Assembly (NCBI GenBank): GCA_947179485.1
Contig: OX359246.1
Coordinates: 43,627,632-43,691,631 of the forward strand
DNA: 64,000 bases
Direction: 5' to 3'
Source: Allacma fusca
Taxonomy: Eukaryota; Arthropoda; Collembola; Symphypleona; Sminthuridae
Shown: positions 12,745 through 27,406 of the stretch, piece by piece
How the letters are laid out: every line of letters begins with the position of its first letter
Numbering within the stretch: the first letter of the stretch is position 1
Position numbers and translations under genes: made by a program
The notes under the pieces: model-generated
What the model saw: only the letters and a program-made list of their open reading frames with translations
What the model was told of the DNA's origin: nothing
The model's database searches: none

Positions 12745-15700
12745 TCATTTATTATTTGCACTCATGAGGTTGCAGACATCTATAAGTTGCAACTTAGGAG
12801 CCGCTTTGACAGTGGGTGTTCCTCCTTCTGAATTCCCATCATCATTTGTATTCAATTTCTGCAAAAATATATATTACAATAAGTAAGAGTATAAATATCC
12901 TACAAAAAAAGTACAGTTCTAAAACAACCCCCTATTTTATTTTGATTAAGAATCCTAATATTAAAGCTGAAAACTCACAGCACAAACTAGCTGCAACGTC
13001 GCTTTTAAATTTTCTATATTGGTTGTTAACTGAGCCAGTTTTAATTTTTGGTCCAGAACAGCCTCCCTCATGTAATCAGATTCCATATTCAGCTCATCTC
13101 CTTCGTCTAAATAATTATTTATTTCGTGAGCAAATTCATTACAACCATGCTACAAATGTACATCCAAGTTATGCTTAAGACATCCAAATCAACCTTATTA
13201 AAATACATCCATACAATTTATCTTTGAGATAGAAAAATTTAGACATTAAGGACCTCTACCTTTTTCATCTGGATATTTGAAAAGTTCGCTGAAATAATTA
13301 ATAATACTTATTCTTTGTTTAGTATTAGGATACTCAGTCACAGAGTCCTTTGCCAATCTTTTGAGTATGAACTTGGGAAGAGATTTCTCAATATTTATAT
13401 GAGTTTGAACCTAGACACAATTATAATTTCGTATATAAGCATTATTTTATGTATTTTTATTTATTTATTATATTTATCATTTCCAAATAATTATCTAATT
13501 ACCTGCATACTCAACCGCTTCAATTGTGCATTTTTCCTTACTGCCTCAATATCCCCAACTGCCAGCCCTATTAGCAAGTTGATCATCACGATGGGCATGA
13601 ACAGTATAAAGACACAAACCGTCCAGAAACTTGCTAAAGGGTGAGTGATTCGCCTGAATTTGTTTTTTTAAAAAATTGTAAAAATCAATTCAAATTCAAA
13701 CTTCGCGTAGCTCAAATTTAATTTAATCTATTTTTATTGGTTTGATTACCGAATGGATTTGCAGTCTTCCAGGGTTTTGTACAGTCTAATGTCAGTTAAA
13801 TTGTTCCGCTCCATCTCCTCACAGTAATGGGGGAAGACAAATGTGCTCGTGAATTCAATATCTCCCATCATCATCATAAATGTTCGAATCGTAGCCATCG
13901 GGATGCTTGCAAAAGCAAGATGGTTGCCCTATAAATGTTTGTAAAGTTACAGAGCCGAGTTTGTAGAATTAAATAGATACTTGACATGCTCTCAAAATAT
14001 TTTGGTAACTCTCTGCGAATCTTCATCTTACATTAGAGAGCAAAACAAAAAATGTGAGTGCAAATGCTAGGATAAGAGCCGAGAAAACAACTATCACTCG
14101 AAGCAGGGTTTTCACTATTTCCAAAAACATGGACACGTAGAGTCCTACAGCATCAAACCTGGAAAGAAAAATTCCTTTCATGAAATCCAATGTAAAACAT
14201 GGGGGGAAAATATTACATTGCTTAGAGTGCATATGAAGCATCAATAAAGATTAATCACCTCTGCATCATGATGAACATATAGAACCATCCCATAAAAACT
14301 GCATTAGCCAGCCCAGGGTTGACCAAATCATAGCTGACGAGGGCTGTGTTCGCTTTAAAAATTCTCGCAGATATTTGGAAGAAATTCGCAACGAGACAGC
14401 TGATGTTCATTGTGATCCAGACCCTGATTCAAAAAAATGTTCTTACTACAATAATTATTATCATAGAAGCCTTTTGGCTGGCATAAACATTTGATACAGA
14501 TGACAGGAATAAACAAATATGTATGTACATACCATGTATCAATAGTTTTGCAGTACTTAATCCCATGGCGGAACATACTAACAAACTCGAGAATTAGGTT
14601 GACAGCCGCAATCAATGCCATAATCCAGATTTTTGCGTAAGCTAATTTTCTCCATTCGTAATTGTTTGTGGCTTTTCGATACTCTCGGAAAGCTTGCTAA
14701 CATAAAGAAGACCAAAATTCCTTTGACATTACAGTCAGTATGATTTTTTTAAATATTCTAGTTAAATATATTTAAATTATTATCATAATTATTATTATAA
14801 TTTATTATTATTAAATTATAAAGTATGTAATTGTAATAATATTAAAATATTATTACAATTACAAACTTTCAGATCAAGTGCTCTACATGCAGTGGTTTAA
14901 CTCACCAATTCCCGTTCCCCCCTCCCCACAAACGTGGGCTCCTCACATGACTCATTATTCTCAACACATGTCTCCTCCGACTCATTGAACCACTTGAAGC
15001 GAGCGTAAAATTTGAAATCCCTTTCTATTTCATTTGTAGCCACGGATGTGACAATGAGTAAATAGATTAAGTAGAAGATAAGGTTGGCAAATTGGAAGTA
15101 TTTTCCATAGGCGTTCCATTTCATTGCCATGTACTTCAAGGAAAGCTCATGAGAGAGAAGGCCCACTCGTTCATGGATAACCATATCCTGGGAAATATTG
15201 TAGATAGAATAAATGTTATTTAACATCTCATACTTACATCTGCAATGACCTTATTGTTAGATTCGCAGTAATGTGGTATTAATCAACGAGCTATTTAAAT
15301 ATGATTGAGCGTTTTGCTCACATCAAGAATGGGTAAATAAGCGCTGCCCTTCCCCTTCGTACTGCAGTCTTCGGATTTAGACAGACACTTGAAATCATAC
15401 TCCACCTATTGTAAAAAATTAAGTCACCATTGTCAATTATTCATAATTTTGTGTAAAATGTGGAAACTTTTCACGCTTTTAAAATCCGACTGTTGTAAAA
15501 CCCACATAATAGGCTGGAGAGTCAGTTTTCTCGGTTGGGCATTTTCTAATCCCAGTATCAAGAACGGCTTTGGCTACACCCGGCATTTTGGCAATCAGCG
15601 CTTCCATAATGCAGGGATATTTCCCATTGGTAAGATTTAGAACTTCCTCACCGCTGCACAGCATACAAAAATTCATAGAAGCTATTGTAAAAACCATTAA

Positions 15701-18700
15701 CACGTCCTAATTACAAATTTAAAACTTACTCATTTCCCTTTAAGGCTAATTTTTGTATTTACAATAAAAGTAAATGCCTTTTCCTTAAAAATACATACTA
15801 GCGCTCTATACTAGTTTGCATTCTCTCAGTCAAGTTTAACGTCTTATATAATTTTTTTAAAAGATATAATTGTATTAAAATTGAAGAAATACCGATTTGT
15901 GTGGGTCACAAGAATGCAAGCGACCTCTTTATATTTGTTCATTATGGCCAAGTCAATAGCACTACAGCCGTCCTTGTTGTAAGTCAGATGGCATCTCTGA
16001 GATAGGAGGATTTCTGCAACTTTCGGTTGGTTATTCATGGCTGCCCCATGTAAAGGTGTGTTCTGCATAATAAAATCACAGAATTAAAAAACTCCTAATA
16101 TTCTGGGAAAAAAATATAAATCAAGTATGTGGACTACTATTCCTATAATAGAAATCCCCTTTTAAGAGAATTTTCCTTAAAGGGACATTGTAAATATCTT
16201 TCCATGCATTTTTCCGAATTCTGATATAAGAGATCTGATTTATGTATACATAGAACCCTTACCCCATTATTATCTGCTTCATTCACTAAATGTGAGTGGG
16301 TGCTCACGATTAGACTGACAATTTCCCTGTGTCCTTTCTCAGCAGCCAGATGAAGTGGAGTTTGACCATCATTGTCCTTTTGTAGATAAGCCCCTCTTTT
16401 CAGTAACATATTTAAGTCCTTTAAATGACCTGGGAATTCAAAGTTTAGAAAATCCCTTATTAAAATAAGAACTATTTATATCAAATAGTTAAATATACAG
16501 TAATAATTAAATACTTTATTTTGTAATTATATATTATATGAACAAATTTATAAGGAACCTTCTTCGGCTGCGGAGTGAACCGGAGCCCTTCCACTGTGGT
16601 TTGTGTCGTTCATAACAGCAGAGAACTCAGGATGGTCTACAATCAGTTGAATTATTTGAGTTCGGCCGAAACTAAAATACACAATACGATTAAACATCCC
16701 TTCATATATGTTCTATAGAATTTACAGAACAATTTATGCTTTGATTACCGGCAGGCTATTTGAAAAACGTTATCCCCTTGTACATTCTCGTTCGTGATGC
16801 TTGATCCCATTGTGAGCAATTTATTGACGGAACTGTTGTGACCATTAAATGCTGCCACATGCAAGGCAGTGTTTCCTTTTTTGTCTTGTGTTTCCAGAAT
16901 GGTTGTTAGGATTTTCTGGAAGGTTTAGAATATAGAGCATTTAAAATTGAATCCTTCAAATGCGTTTTTATAACTTTTGTCTGTACAGAGTTAATAGTAT
17001 AAAACAGTAGCGGATAGTTTACACGGTTTCCTTCGTCCATGATCTTGCCCAAATCCCCATTGTGCTGGATCAGAGTATGAAGAAAGGTCCTTCCATCTTT
17101 ATCCTGAATATTTGGGTCTGCTCCAATTGAAACCAGGTATTTAATAGTGTTCCAAGCATTCCTTGAAGCCGCGAGGTTGAGGGGTGTGCTACTGTTTTTG
17201 TCCAAGGGGTTGAAGTCCGATCCCTATATGGGTAAAATTTGTGTCAAATTAATCAATTCCTCCAAAAAAATATCATACACAAATACCTTATTTTATAACG
17301 TACTTGATTGACAAGATACTCGACCAGTTCGGTATGACCAAACATGGCTGCATAATGAATTGGGATCCTTTCCCCCAAATCACAAGCTTCTAAACACTTT
17401 GCCTTCTCCTCAGGTTGGAGCTAGAAATATAACCGAATTTGAATGAAAATGTCTGACCTCAAAGTTAAATAATGTTTTAAAATGTAAACAAAATGAATGC
17501 TATCGTCCGAACCGTAAACATGAGTTTCACTATTTCCGTTGACCCTTGAGCACATGCTAAATGTACCGCAGTAGATAAATCATTTTGGGTTGCAGAGATT
17601 TTTGCTCCGGATTCCAAGCATAGTTGCACAGTCTGAGAAAAAATACGGATTTACATTTGTGTGGTTACAGTCAAGCTATGCAAATCCATAATTTAGGTAA
17701 ATAATTTTAATTGTGTTTTACGAAAAATCAATCCATAGCCACGAGGTTCAACGGGCAAGGCTTACCTTAATATCTCTGCTTTGAAGAGCAAAATGCAGAG
17801 CCACATTCCCGTCGACATCTTGAAAATTTAACATTTCCTCAACAGGGCAATCAAATTTTTCTGCTGAACTCAGTAGAGCCCCTAAAGCATTCCAAGATCC
17901 ATATTTTGCTGCCTATTAGGAAAATCCAGGGAACGGTTTGAACACATTCAGGATGAATTTTAATATTAATTATTGCTTGTTAATTATCTCAAAATGACTG
18001 ATTTTCTATTTGCAGTCTACTCACATCATGGACGGGTAAAACCGAGTCAGAACAAGCTACATGAGGGGAGGCTCCCAGTTCTTCAATCTGTTTAAAAATT
18101 TGAAGACATTCATTTTTTTCTTATATCAATCCAAATACTACAGAGGTATCATTATTTTCAACAAAACACAATATTTTCATATTACAGTCCCAAGAACAAA
18201 ATTTAAATATTTTATATTTGTATATTAAAAATTTAATATACAAATAATAATGCGGGCAATTACAAATTTTGGTTCTTGAGACGAGACTCATTACCAAATG
18301 GTAACGTTTACTTTTTTTTAAAGATTATACAAGAATTTTCTTTTTCTACAGTATTGAAACCAATTATAATAAATCTTTCCCTCCATTTTTACCAATATTT
18401 TCACACACTCGGGCTGATCTTGAATACATGCTGAGTGCAATGGAGTTCTTCCGCATTCTCCGGGCAGATTGACATCCAACAAACTTGAATGGTTTGCTAA
18501 GGCCTTCAAAGATGTAACCCTTCCAAGCTCTGCCGCAAGATGAAGGGGAGATTGCAACTTTTTATTGAGAACATCACCGTCAGCCCCGCTGTAAAAAAAG
18601 TTTTAACATTGATTCTGTAATGGGTATTGTACGTGCTTATTATGCACAAATAATGATAATAATTTATTTCAGGTCAATAATTGGCCATAGCCCTTACAAC

Positions 18701-19341
18701 CATAAATCGTTTCATATTACATTACGTCTTATATTATGCACAAATATGTCTAAAAGGTTTGCTACGAAAGTTTGCAAATACAACATGTGATTTTTAAACC
18801 TTACTGTGTTAGTATGAAGGAAATACCATCTACTGCTTCCGAGTCAACAGCAAAATGCAAAGGAGTATTTCCATCCTCATCCGGATCTCCAAACTGGGTC
18901 TCAATTTTCGCGATAATTTTCAGAATACCGACATGATTTTTGGAAGCAGCCAGATGCGCTGCTGTGCGGCCTTTATCATCCCATACAAGCAAGCTTAGCC
19001 GGTCTGCGCTAAGAAGTCTTTGAAATTCCTGCACATCCCCATTCTCTGCCACCTGCGCGTGTTGGTTGAAAGTAATTAAATATCATAAAAACTGGAAATA
19101 TTTCACGCACCATTTTTTTTTATCATGAGGAGCTTTTTTCCCTTACTTTCTGACAATTAGCATAAATTTCTAATTAACTATGACTCCTTACCTCCAGAAG
19201 TTTCAAAGGACTATCTCGCAAGAGTATTTGAGTCTCGTCGATCTCAGGGGTAGGTGTATACCTCGGATTTTCCAAAACAACAGAATCTTTGATCTGATAC
19301 GAGCGTCTGGAGAGCCTCTTCATTATTCCCTTGGAGTTCAT
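12745..19341 (-). CDS. TRPA1-like ankyrin-repeat cation channel (gene B, complete)
   Basis: Complete 23-exon gene, 1183 residues. Exons: 19192-19341, 18805-19052, 18393-18588, 18025-18087, 17766-17912, 17513-17632, 17304-17420, 17023-17223, 16749-16915, 16559-16671, 16263-16429, 15893-16062, 15506-15653, 15322-15405, 14906-15187, 14533-14696, 14259-14423, 14032-14158, 13750-13928, 13503-13653, 13260-13410, 12979-13106, 12745-12858. Ankyrin repeats fill about residues 51-630. The pore loop reads MMMMGDIEF with Asp 966; S6 is followed by a positively charged, TRP-domain-like helix. The S1-S2 loop contains FNESEE, a candidate N-glycosylation site shared with A and D. This paralogue alone has a GT donor at intron 3 (TTG|GTAAAA), at exactly the position where 0, A, C and E have GA. 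Start: ATG at 19341 (MNSKGIMKRL); the next in-frame ATG, at MKRL, is an alternative. Confidence 0.87.
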
Positions 19342-20418
19342 CGAACAATTACTTAATTCTGACGATTGTGTACGGAGCCATGTATATTTTGTCACTAGGG
19401 AAGAACAAGCACTCTTGTCACTGTCTTTTCAATATTGAGAAAGATTCTGGAGTAGCCTTGTTTTGGACACATGATGAGTGTGTATGTATTGTAGACCTCC
19501 AACCTTTATTTACATTGTAAATTCCACATTTTTTTTAATTTGAAGATAGAAACTTGCCTTTGGTAATATCCTTGTGATTGTTGCTCTGATGGAACTAGCA
19601 GAGTCGCCTGAAAATTGATGGAAGTGGGTTTTTTTTCCTGGTGTGAGAGCTTGTGCTCACATTTTTCTGCCATTGAGCAGGAGATGATATAAAAATCTTA
19701 CAGTAATAAATGTATTGGCCAATATACAATAGCTAAGGTCTTCACGTATTTCCAAGTGTCAGTCAGTAAGAGGACTTCTTCTTGGCTCGTTGTACATATG
19801 AGAAAATAGCTTTGAAATGATTATACGATTTTGTTACTACAGTATAAGCCTTATTAGTGGGAATTAAGCAGTTTGCCCTGCACCTTTTATATTTACTTGT
19901 TGACCTTCACAATATACATATGAGCAAGTAAATTCTCTCTATTTGTATGCATACTCTCTCAGATACAGCAATATTATTTTACGACTATAACAATAAGACT
20001 GTCGATCACTGAATCAAAGGCAAATCTCTGCTTGTTGATTCCTGACTTGAGGTAATTCGAGAGAAGTTGCATTATTGTAAGGAAAAAAACGACACAGCCA
20101 CAATACTAGTTCCATTTTTTAAAGCGCACCTATATATTTCACATTTACATTTAAAAAAAATATAAGCATACATATCTATACATAATAGAAAATTGACATC
20201 TATGATCAGTTTTTATGAGGTAATTATTACTTTTCTTGTTTTGATAATAGTGCAATGAGTAGATATAATAAAATTACATATTACATATCTTCATCCTGTA
20301 AACATAAACATTTCAACAGATGCTCCCAGGTATAATAAAATATTTTGAGTACACAAAAATTATATCATTGACAACAAATTAGTTGAAAATCGTACAACAA
20401 ATCAGGAACGCGTTAATT
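19342..20418. other. Intergenic region between genes C and B
   Basis: About 1.1 kb between the stop of gene C and the start of gene B. No coding or repeat signal recognised. It must hold the gene B promoter if each channel gene is transcribed alone. Confidence 0.55.
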
Positions 20419-23400
20419 TTAGGCACTGGCACTGGAATCGTTGGAGTAGCTCCAATAAAGTTTCGGTTTCCTCCCCAAATGACCCCCGTTGTGAGGATCT
20501 GTTTGGGAACTTTGACGCATTTCGGGTATTGAATTAATTTCATCTGCCAGTAACCCTTCGTCAGCGTTAACTTCACTATTGATGTTCATTCTCTATATAA
20601 ATAATTACATAATTCATAGACAAGAAAGGGGTCTCGGTTAGGATATAAAAAATAAAAACATAATATAAAATCCCTTGAAAAGGAAAACTCACCGCGCAAA
20701 TTAGCTGCATCATGTCTTTCATACTCTCAATATCAGATGTGAGCTTATCAAGAGTGGCATTCGTGTCTTGAATCGTATCTATCCCATCGTCTAACTCCAT
20801 ACTCATTTCCTCCTCTTCGTCTACAAAATGTGTAATAATTACATAAAAAATAATAGATTTTAAGATTAATTAATTTGAGATTTATTTTAATTAAAAGTTT
20901 CAGCGTGGATTAGTCCCCAACTTCGAGGGTATAGGTTTCAAGTATTGGTCTTATGAAGCTCTACCTTGTGTCTCCTGTTGTTCAAACAGTTTGGCAATTT
21001 CATCAATGATGCTGGTTTTCTTGACGTTGGGGTATTCCAGGATGGAATGCCTCTCTAATCTTTTCAATAGAAACTTCGGTAGAGATTTTTCAATATTTGT
21101 ATGAATCTGTACCTGAATAGATTAACGTTAGGTAATGTTTTTGTATTACATTTTGACCAGGAAGAATATAATAATTATTATTTAAAAATGTAGCGAATAC
21201 CTGCATGCTGAGGCGTTTCATCAAAGCGTTTTTCTTCACCAACTCAATATCTCCCACAGCCAGGCCGAGGAGCAAGTTTAGCATGACGATGGGCATAAAT
21301 ACCATGAAGACAATAACAGCAGTGAAGGTTATGTAGGAATGAGGGATTCGACTGTAAATAATACAAATTAAATGTATTTTAGTAAAATAGCTTGACGCAT
21401 ATAAGGTTGTTTCTTCTCCGCATAAAAATGCTTGTGACCATTTTTAGACGCGTGTCCATTCATCACAATTTTAATTTGTTCTTATAAAAGAGTCATTATA
21501 TAAGTTCGTTAAAAGTTAATAATACAAATTATTTTATACAAATTAAACCTGACAGGATTTCCAGTACTTACCGTGGATACTCACACTCATCCACAGTGGA
21601 GTACAGCCTGGAGTCCGTTTGATTGAGCTTGTCCATCTCCTCGCAGACGTAAGGATGGAGAAAAGTTCCCGTGAAGTCCGTCTCTCCCATAACCATCATC
21701 AAAGTTTGGAGGATAGCCATGGGAATATTCGAGAAAGCTGTATGATTGCCCTACATACACACAGCTTTAAGTAATTCACAGTGTACTATGACCCTAACTC
21801 AAAAATAAGGGGAAACTACAATACTTACGTTCGCAAGAAGGACATAAAAGGCGAGGGCGAAGGCAATTATGAGAACGGAGAAAACAACCAAAACACGAAG
21901 TAAAGTTTTCAGAATTTCCAGAAACATGGAGACATACAATCCGACAGCATCAAACCTGGGAAATATTCAAAACTTGGATGATTCTTTTAGATACAACTTT
22001 AGTTAGGATTCGTAACAATTATGGGACAATTCATATAATTAGGTATAGAGAGATACCTTTGTAAAATAAGGAGGACATAGTACCAGCCCATAAAGCAAGC
22101 AATTGCCATGCTAGGACAAACTAGTCCCAAGTCCGTCGCCCAAGGATTATAGTAAGACTGTAACTCAAAATAGCTGGCTATCAGTACACTTATGCTCATA
22201 GTAATCCAAACCCTGTGAGGAGAAAACAACATTTCTGTTAATACTAATACATTAATTCATAAGACAAGAATTTATCTACTTCGAATTAGTGTGATGGTAA
22301 GAGATAATTTTATTGTTTCCATACCACGTGTCAATATTTTGACAGTATTTTAATCCATGACGGTAGATATTAATGATTTCAGATAGAAGATTGATCAATG
22401 TAAATACTACAACTATGAGGCATATTACACCCAAAACCGGGACTGTTCCCCACAGTTGGTTGTCAGTAAAATATTTAAAAACAGCATCCCGCTGAAGGTA
22501 AAAATAAAATAAAACATACATCATTTAAATATGACATTGACTGAGGTTACAAATTAGTAGGGAATCATAATGATCAAAAGTTACAGCCAGGATGTAGGAC
22601 TTCTAACATTTACTTAATATAGGTGCTTATAGTTCCGTGTATTTACCTGAGCATCTTGATCGAAACTTGATATATCCAGGTATTCTGAGTCCTCAGTGTC
22701 GTTTTTGTCATCGTAGAACCAGCTCAAACGGATGAAAAAGTTAACATCTTTGGTGGCATCATTCGTGGCAATGGCAGTTACCAATGAGAGGTAAATGAGG
22801 TAGGAAATGACGTGTACAAACTGGAAATATTTCCCGTAAGAGTTCCATTTCATTTCCAGATATTTTAAGGACAGCTCGTGAGATAAGAGACTAGACCTTT
22901 CGTGATCTACCATATCCTATGAGAAAATTGATTAAAAATTGTAAGCATAATTTTTTCCACTAATTACGTAAATGAGGGAAGTATCTTCTCAAATTACATT
23001 TAGTATGGGCAAGCAAACATTGCTCGACTGTTGGTTACGACGGCTTTCGGGTTTGGTCAACCATTTAAAACTGTACTCTACCTGTGGGTTGAAAATACCA
23101 ATATTTTGAATTATTAAAGGTATAGTAAAATTGTTTTTTTTTTTACACAAATTTTTCAGTAATCACGTAATAGTTAGGTGAGTCCAAGTTTTCTGTGGTG
23201 CACTTTTGTATTCCGGCATCCAGGACAGCCTTGGCTACCGCCGGCATGTCAGCTATTAAAGCTTCCATGATACAGGGATGCTTTCCTTCGGTTAGAGATA
23301 AGACTTCATCAGAACTGAAATATCATTGCGAGAAGAATGTCATCCTAAATAGATTATCTTGAGGGTCTTCTGAGGATATTGGGGTAGAAATTGTTATAAC

Positions 23401-26358
23401 AAATACCGGCTCTTGTGGGCTGCCATAACATACGCTACTTCCACGAATTTATTCAAAAGGGCCAGATCAATAGCACTGTTCCCCTCTGTGTTGTAAGTGA
23501 GTTCACAGTTCCGACGTAGCAGGAGTTCTACAACTTTGGGCTGATTTTGTGTCGTTGCAGCGTGTAAAGGGGTGTTCTGGAAGAATGAAATTAGTTTTTG
23601 AAATTGGGTAAGAATTTATGACACATTTTAAGAAATCACATTAGAAATACTTCTCACGGTCCACCTGGGTCTTACCCCATTTTTATCTGAAACATTCATC
23701 AAATGGGAGTGCGCTTTCAAAATTAGAATGACAACATCTTTGTGTCCATTGGCAGCCGCTAAATGTAATGGAGTGCGACCTTCGTAGTCTTTACGTAGAA
23801 GTGCTCCATGCTTCATTAATTCCTCCAGTATTTTGATTTGTCCTGGATCGTATGAGTGAGATTTACGTTGAAATAAATTAAATCCGACATTTACAAGATC
23901 TAAGTAGTGCTGGTAGGGATTTTACCTTCATGTGCAGCAACATGGAGAGGAGTCCAACCATTTCTATTACTCTCGTTGAGAACTACAGAGAATTTTATAT
24001 GGTCAGCCAGCATGCGAATTATTTTTGTGCGACCAAACCTGTAAAAGAAAAAAAAAATATTTTGATCCAAGAAAATCAAAAAGACAAGTTTGAAGAACAA
24101 ATTTTGGAAATCATCATAATATTTGATTATTTCAGTCCTTACCGACAAGCAACGTGCAAAATATTATCTCCAGTGTCATTTTTTACAGTGACACTCGCAC
24201 CCAGCCTTAGCAAAACGCTGGCAGACTTGATTTGACCATTTGTTGTCGCAATATGGAAAGCACTGTCTCCATTCCGATCTTGTATATTTAGTATTGGAAC
24301 TAAACTCATCTGGGACATTCAAAATAAGTTGTAACATTAATATTATTATTGCTTTTGTAATTCATAAAATAATTAAAAATGCATGATTTGATCAGTTTAC
24401 CACGACTTCCTCGTCAATGATTCTGCTTAAATCCCCATTGTGCTTAACTATCGTGTGGAGGACGGTTCGGCCATTTTTGTCTTGTATTTTAGCATCTGCG
24501 CCGGCTAAAATAAGATACTTGGCTGTTTTCCATGAATTCTTTGAAGCTGCCAGATGGAGGGGTGTACATTTGTTTTTATCCAGTGCATTGAGGTTGGATT
24601 CCTAAAATTCGAACGTAATATTATTCCCATTCTATAAATATTTTAAAACTTTTGAAAACTTGGGTTACTTGATTTGCTAAAAAGTCAACAAGCTCTGTAT
24701 GTCCAAACATGGCGGCGTAGTGAAGTGGTGTCATCTGTTCCGAATCACAGGACTTCAAACTCGGATCGTGTTCTTCTGGTTGGAGCTAAAAAATAAAACA
24801 TTTTAATTCAACTTCAAATAATCATCATAGGTACTATCATAATTTATTGATTATTCTCTCACCGAAAACATTAGCTTGACTATTTCTGTGGCCCCTTGAG
24901 AACATGCTAAATGAACTGCAGTGATCAAGTCTTTCCGAGCAGCGGATATTCTTGAGCCGGACTCCACGCATGCTCCAACCATCTGCAAATTGAAACATAT
25001 ATTGTGCACAATAATTCTTCAATTGCACATACTTTCATTCCATTTAATTGAACATAAATCGCCGTGTTATGCTTATACCGTTTGTGCATTTTAGTATCTT
25101 TTTGAAAACGACTTACCCTAGTATTCCCAGTCTGAACTGCAAAATGTAAAGGTAAATTTCCGTCGTTATCAGGAAGATTCATCATTTGTATCCTGGGACA
25201 GCCGCATTTTTCTCCAGAATAGAGTAGAGTCTCGAGCGCCATCTCGGATACGTGTTTAACAGCCTTTAGGAAATAAAATAATGTGCTCATAATATATTGT
25301 ATTTCAAACTATTGAGCACCAATACTTCACTGGTTCTGAATCCTAACCTCATGTACTGGCAAGAAATTATGAGCGCAAACTCGTTGAGGAGAAGCATGGA
25401 GTTTCTCAATCTGTGAATTTTAAAGTTCCCATTAACTACATTGGTTGCGGGATTTTAGCACAAGTAATAGAAATGAAGCATTAAAATGATTTTTCTTTCC
25501 AGGATTTTAACACATTCATGTTGATCATGAATGCATGCCACATGAAGTGGCGTTCTTCCCCTCTCTCCGGGTAAATTCACATCCAGCAAATGCAGATGCT
25601 TGGCCATAGCTCTCAAAGAGTCAACCCTTCCATTTTCCGCAGCAATATGCAATGGGGACTGCAACTTCTTGTTGAGAAGCTTGGCGTCAGCACCACTGCA
25701 AGCAATTAAATTGACAAGCCTATCATTTGAAATTTTGTCCTGGGAAAGTAATTATGAAAATCTGTATGGAGCTTTTTAAAAGGATCGTAAAATAATATCG
25801 AATATTAAGCCACTCTACAGCCGAGTATATGTATGAATATTTCCTGAAATGAAATTATTATACTTACTTTTGCAATAAAAAATCAATGCAGTCCACTGCA
25901 TCCGAGTTTGCTGCAATATGCAATGGGGAATTTCCATCAACGTCTAGGTCTTCCAATGGAGAGCTTCCATTAATTTCCAGTATGATTTTTAAAATCCGAG
26001 CGTGGTCTTTGATGACAGCGTAATGTGGGGCCTTGTATCCTTTACTGTCAGAGATTGATAACTTGGAAGGATCCGCCCTAAGAATCCTGTTGAATTCCCC
26101 GGCGTTCCCATTTCTAGCAACCTACAAATAAATCAATTGAGATAATTCGGGTTCAAAATTTTATTCTGGATTTGTATCTCATTGGGCTGTCCTCACTTCA
26201 AGTATTTTCAAAGGGCCATCTAGTAATAAAGACCCGAGGGCTACTCCATTTCCATTTTCGTGCACAAATTTTGGATTGTCCAATCCAAAGGACTCCTTCA
26301 CTTTCGACCACTTGGTGGAAGTAAGCTTACCCATGACTTTCTTTGTTGCTAGTTGCAT
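20419..26358 (-). CDS. TRPA1-like ankyrin-repeat cation channel (gene C, complete; Glu in pore)
   Basis: Complete 23-exon gene, 1202 residues. Exons: 26197-26358, 25868-26121, 25500-25695, 25348-25410, 25117-25263, 24863-24982, 24669-24785, 24401-24601, 24143-24309, 23926-24038, 23676-23842, 23407-23576, 23167-23314, 22998-23081, 22647-22916, 22325-22491, 22057-22212, 21829-21955, 21572-21750, 21201-21351, 20965-21112, 20693-20820, 20419-20592. Residues about 55-640 are ankyrin repeats. The pre-S1 linker has PCIMEALIADMP and YYVEYSFKWL, S1 is near 725-755, S5 near 915-943, the pore at 945-970, S6 near 1008-1037, ending in LLLGLAVGDI. The pore motif is MGETDF: Glu 966 replaces the Asp seen in A, B and D. 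The S1-S2 loop differs from A/B/D and matches E. The exon 3 donor is CTG|GAAAGA (GA), with no GT for about 45 bases downstream. ATG at 26358 gives MQLATKKVMG. Confidence 0.9.
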
Positions 26359-27285
26359 TTTAACTTAAATCCTAATTTTCAGATATATACAGAAAACAGT
26401 AGGTATTTCATCAGAGGATAGATGATCTTAAAGATAAATACCTCCACAAAAGATTTTACTAATAAAATCAGAACTTGGAATCACTTGGTGTTGGGTAATA
26501 TGACATTAATGTAAGTCTGAATTAAAGTAATTATGCTAATGGTTTTTGATTTTAAACTTTGTAACTTCCTGGAAACTGAGCATATATATTTGTGAAATAC
26601 TTGGGACTACTGCAGTATTGACTGCAGCAAAACGATCTTTGACTGCTCTTACTTCCAAGTATTTACAAATGTAAGACAAATCAGATTTTTTCCCAACATT
26701 GCGACATACATATACACATTGCTATAAGTAATAAATTGTAGGGTACAGGATTCTTCTGTGATTCAGGTATTTCTGTAGATGTTTACAATTGCTATAACTT
26801 GTGGCTACAGGCTTGTGTGTACATATGTACAAAATGTACTTTAACAATTTCCTGACCACTTTTGCTCATCTCATACTCATTACCCTGGGCAGGGCAAGGT
26901 AATGTTATGCGAGAAGCGAGAAAATACTTTGTAAGATCATACTTGCTGTCCTTCAAACCTTGTGCTGTTTACTCACGGCTGTATGCATTAAAGTTTGTAT
27001 TGGATTTTCACTCCTCGTATCATTGAGACTGTAGGTTTTGTGAGTACTCACGATGATATTATGGATCTGAACTGAAGAAAAAACTATCAGGAATTTCAGG
27101 TCTGGACAAAATGAGAAGGTGTGACTTGAACATCTGCCTGTGAGAAAACATAAGATATTGCACGTCCCCTGGTGACAGTACCATCATAATTAGATTTAAG
27201 GATTATTATCCCGGCCTTGTCCAAATTTAATATTTATTACGGGTTTTATACACTTTTTGAATACCGAAGCATTGAACTGTGATTT
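22551..27285. repeat. Segmental duplication, copy 1 (gene C exons 1-15 plus upstream)
   Basis: Near-identical to 33861-38722 at an offset of 11309-11311 bases. Exons and introns match almost base for base (I estimate about 98-99% from reading; not computed) up to about 26580. Similarity then falls in the upstream region, and copy 2 has about 120 extra bases at roughly 38453-38572. Confidence 0.9.
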
Positions 27286-27406
27286 TCGACAATAATATGT
27301 TTGAACTATCCCTTAATTTATTAAATTTAATAGAAACAAAATATCTACTCTAAAACATATGTATGTAAATAATGATTGAATAATAATGGGAATTCGACCA
27401 CCTAAA
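26359..27406. other. Intergenic region between genes D and C
   Basis: About 1 kb with the presumed gene C promoter. Most of it is repeated upstream of gene E (37670-38722). No further gene or element recognised. Confidence 0.55.
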
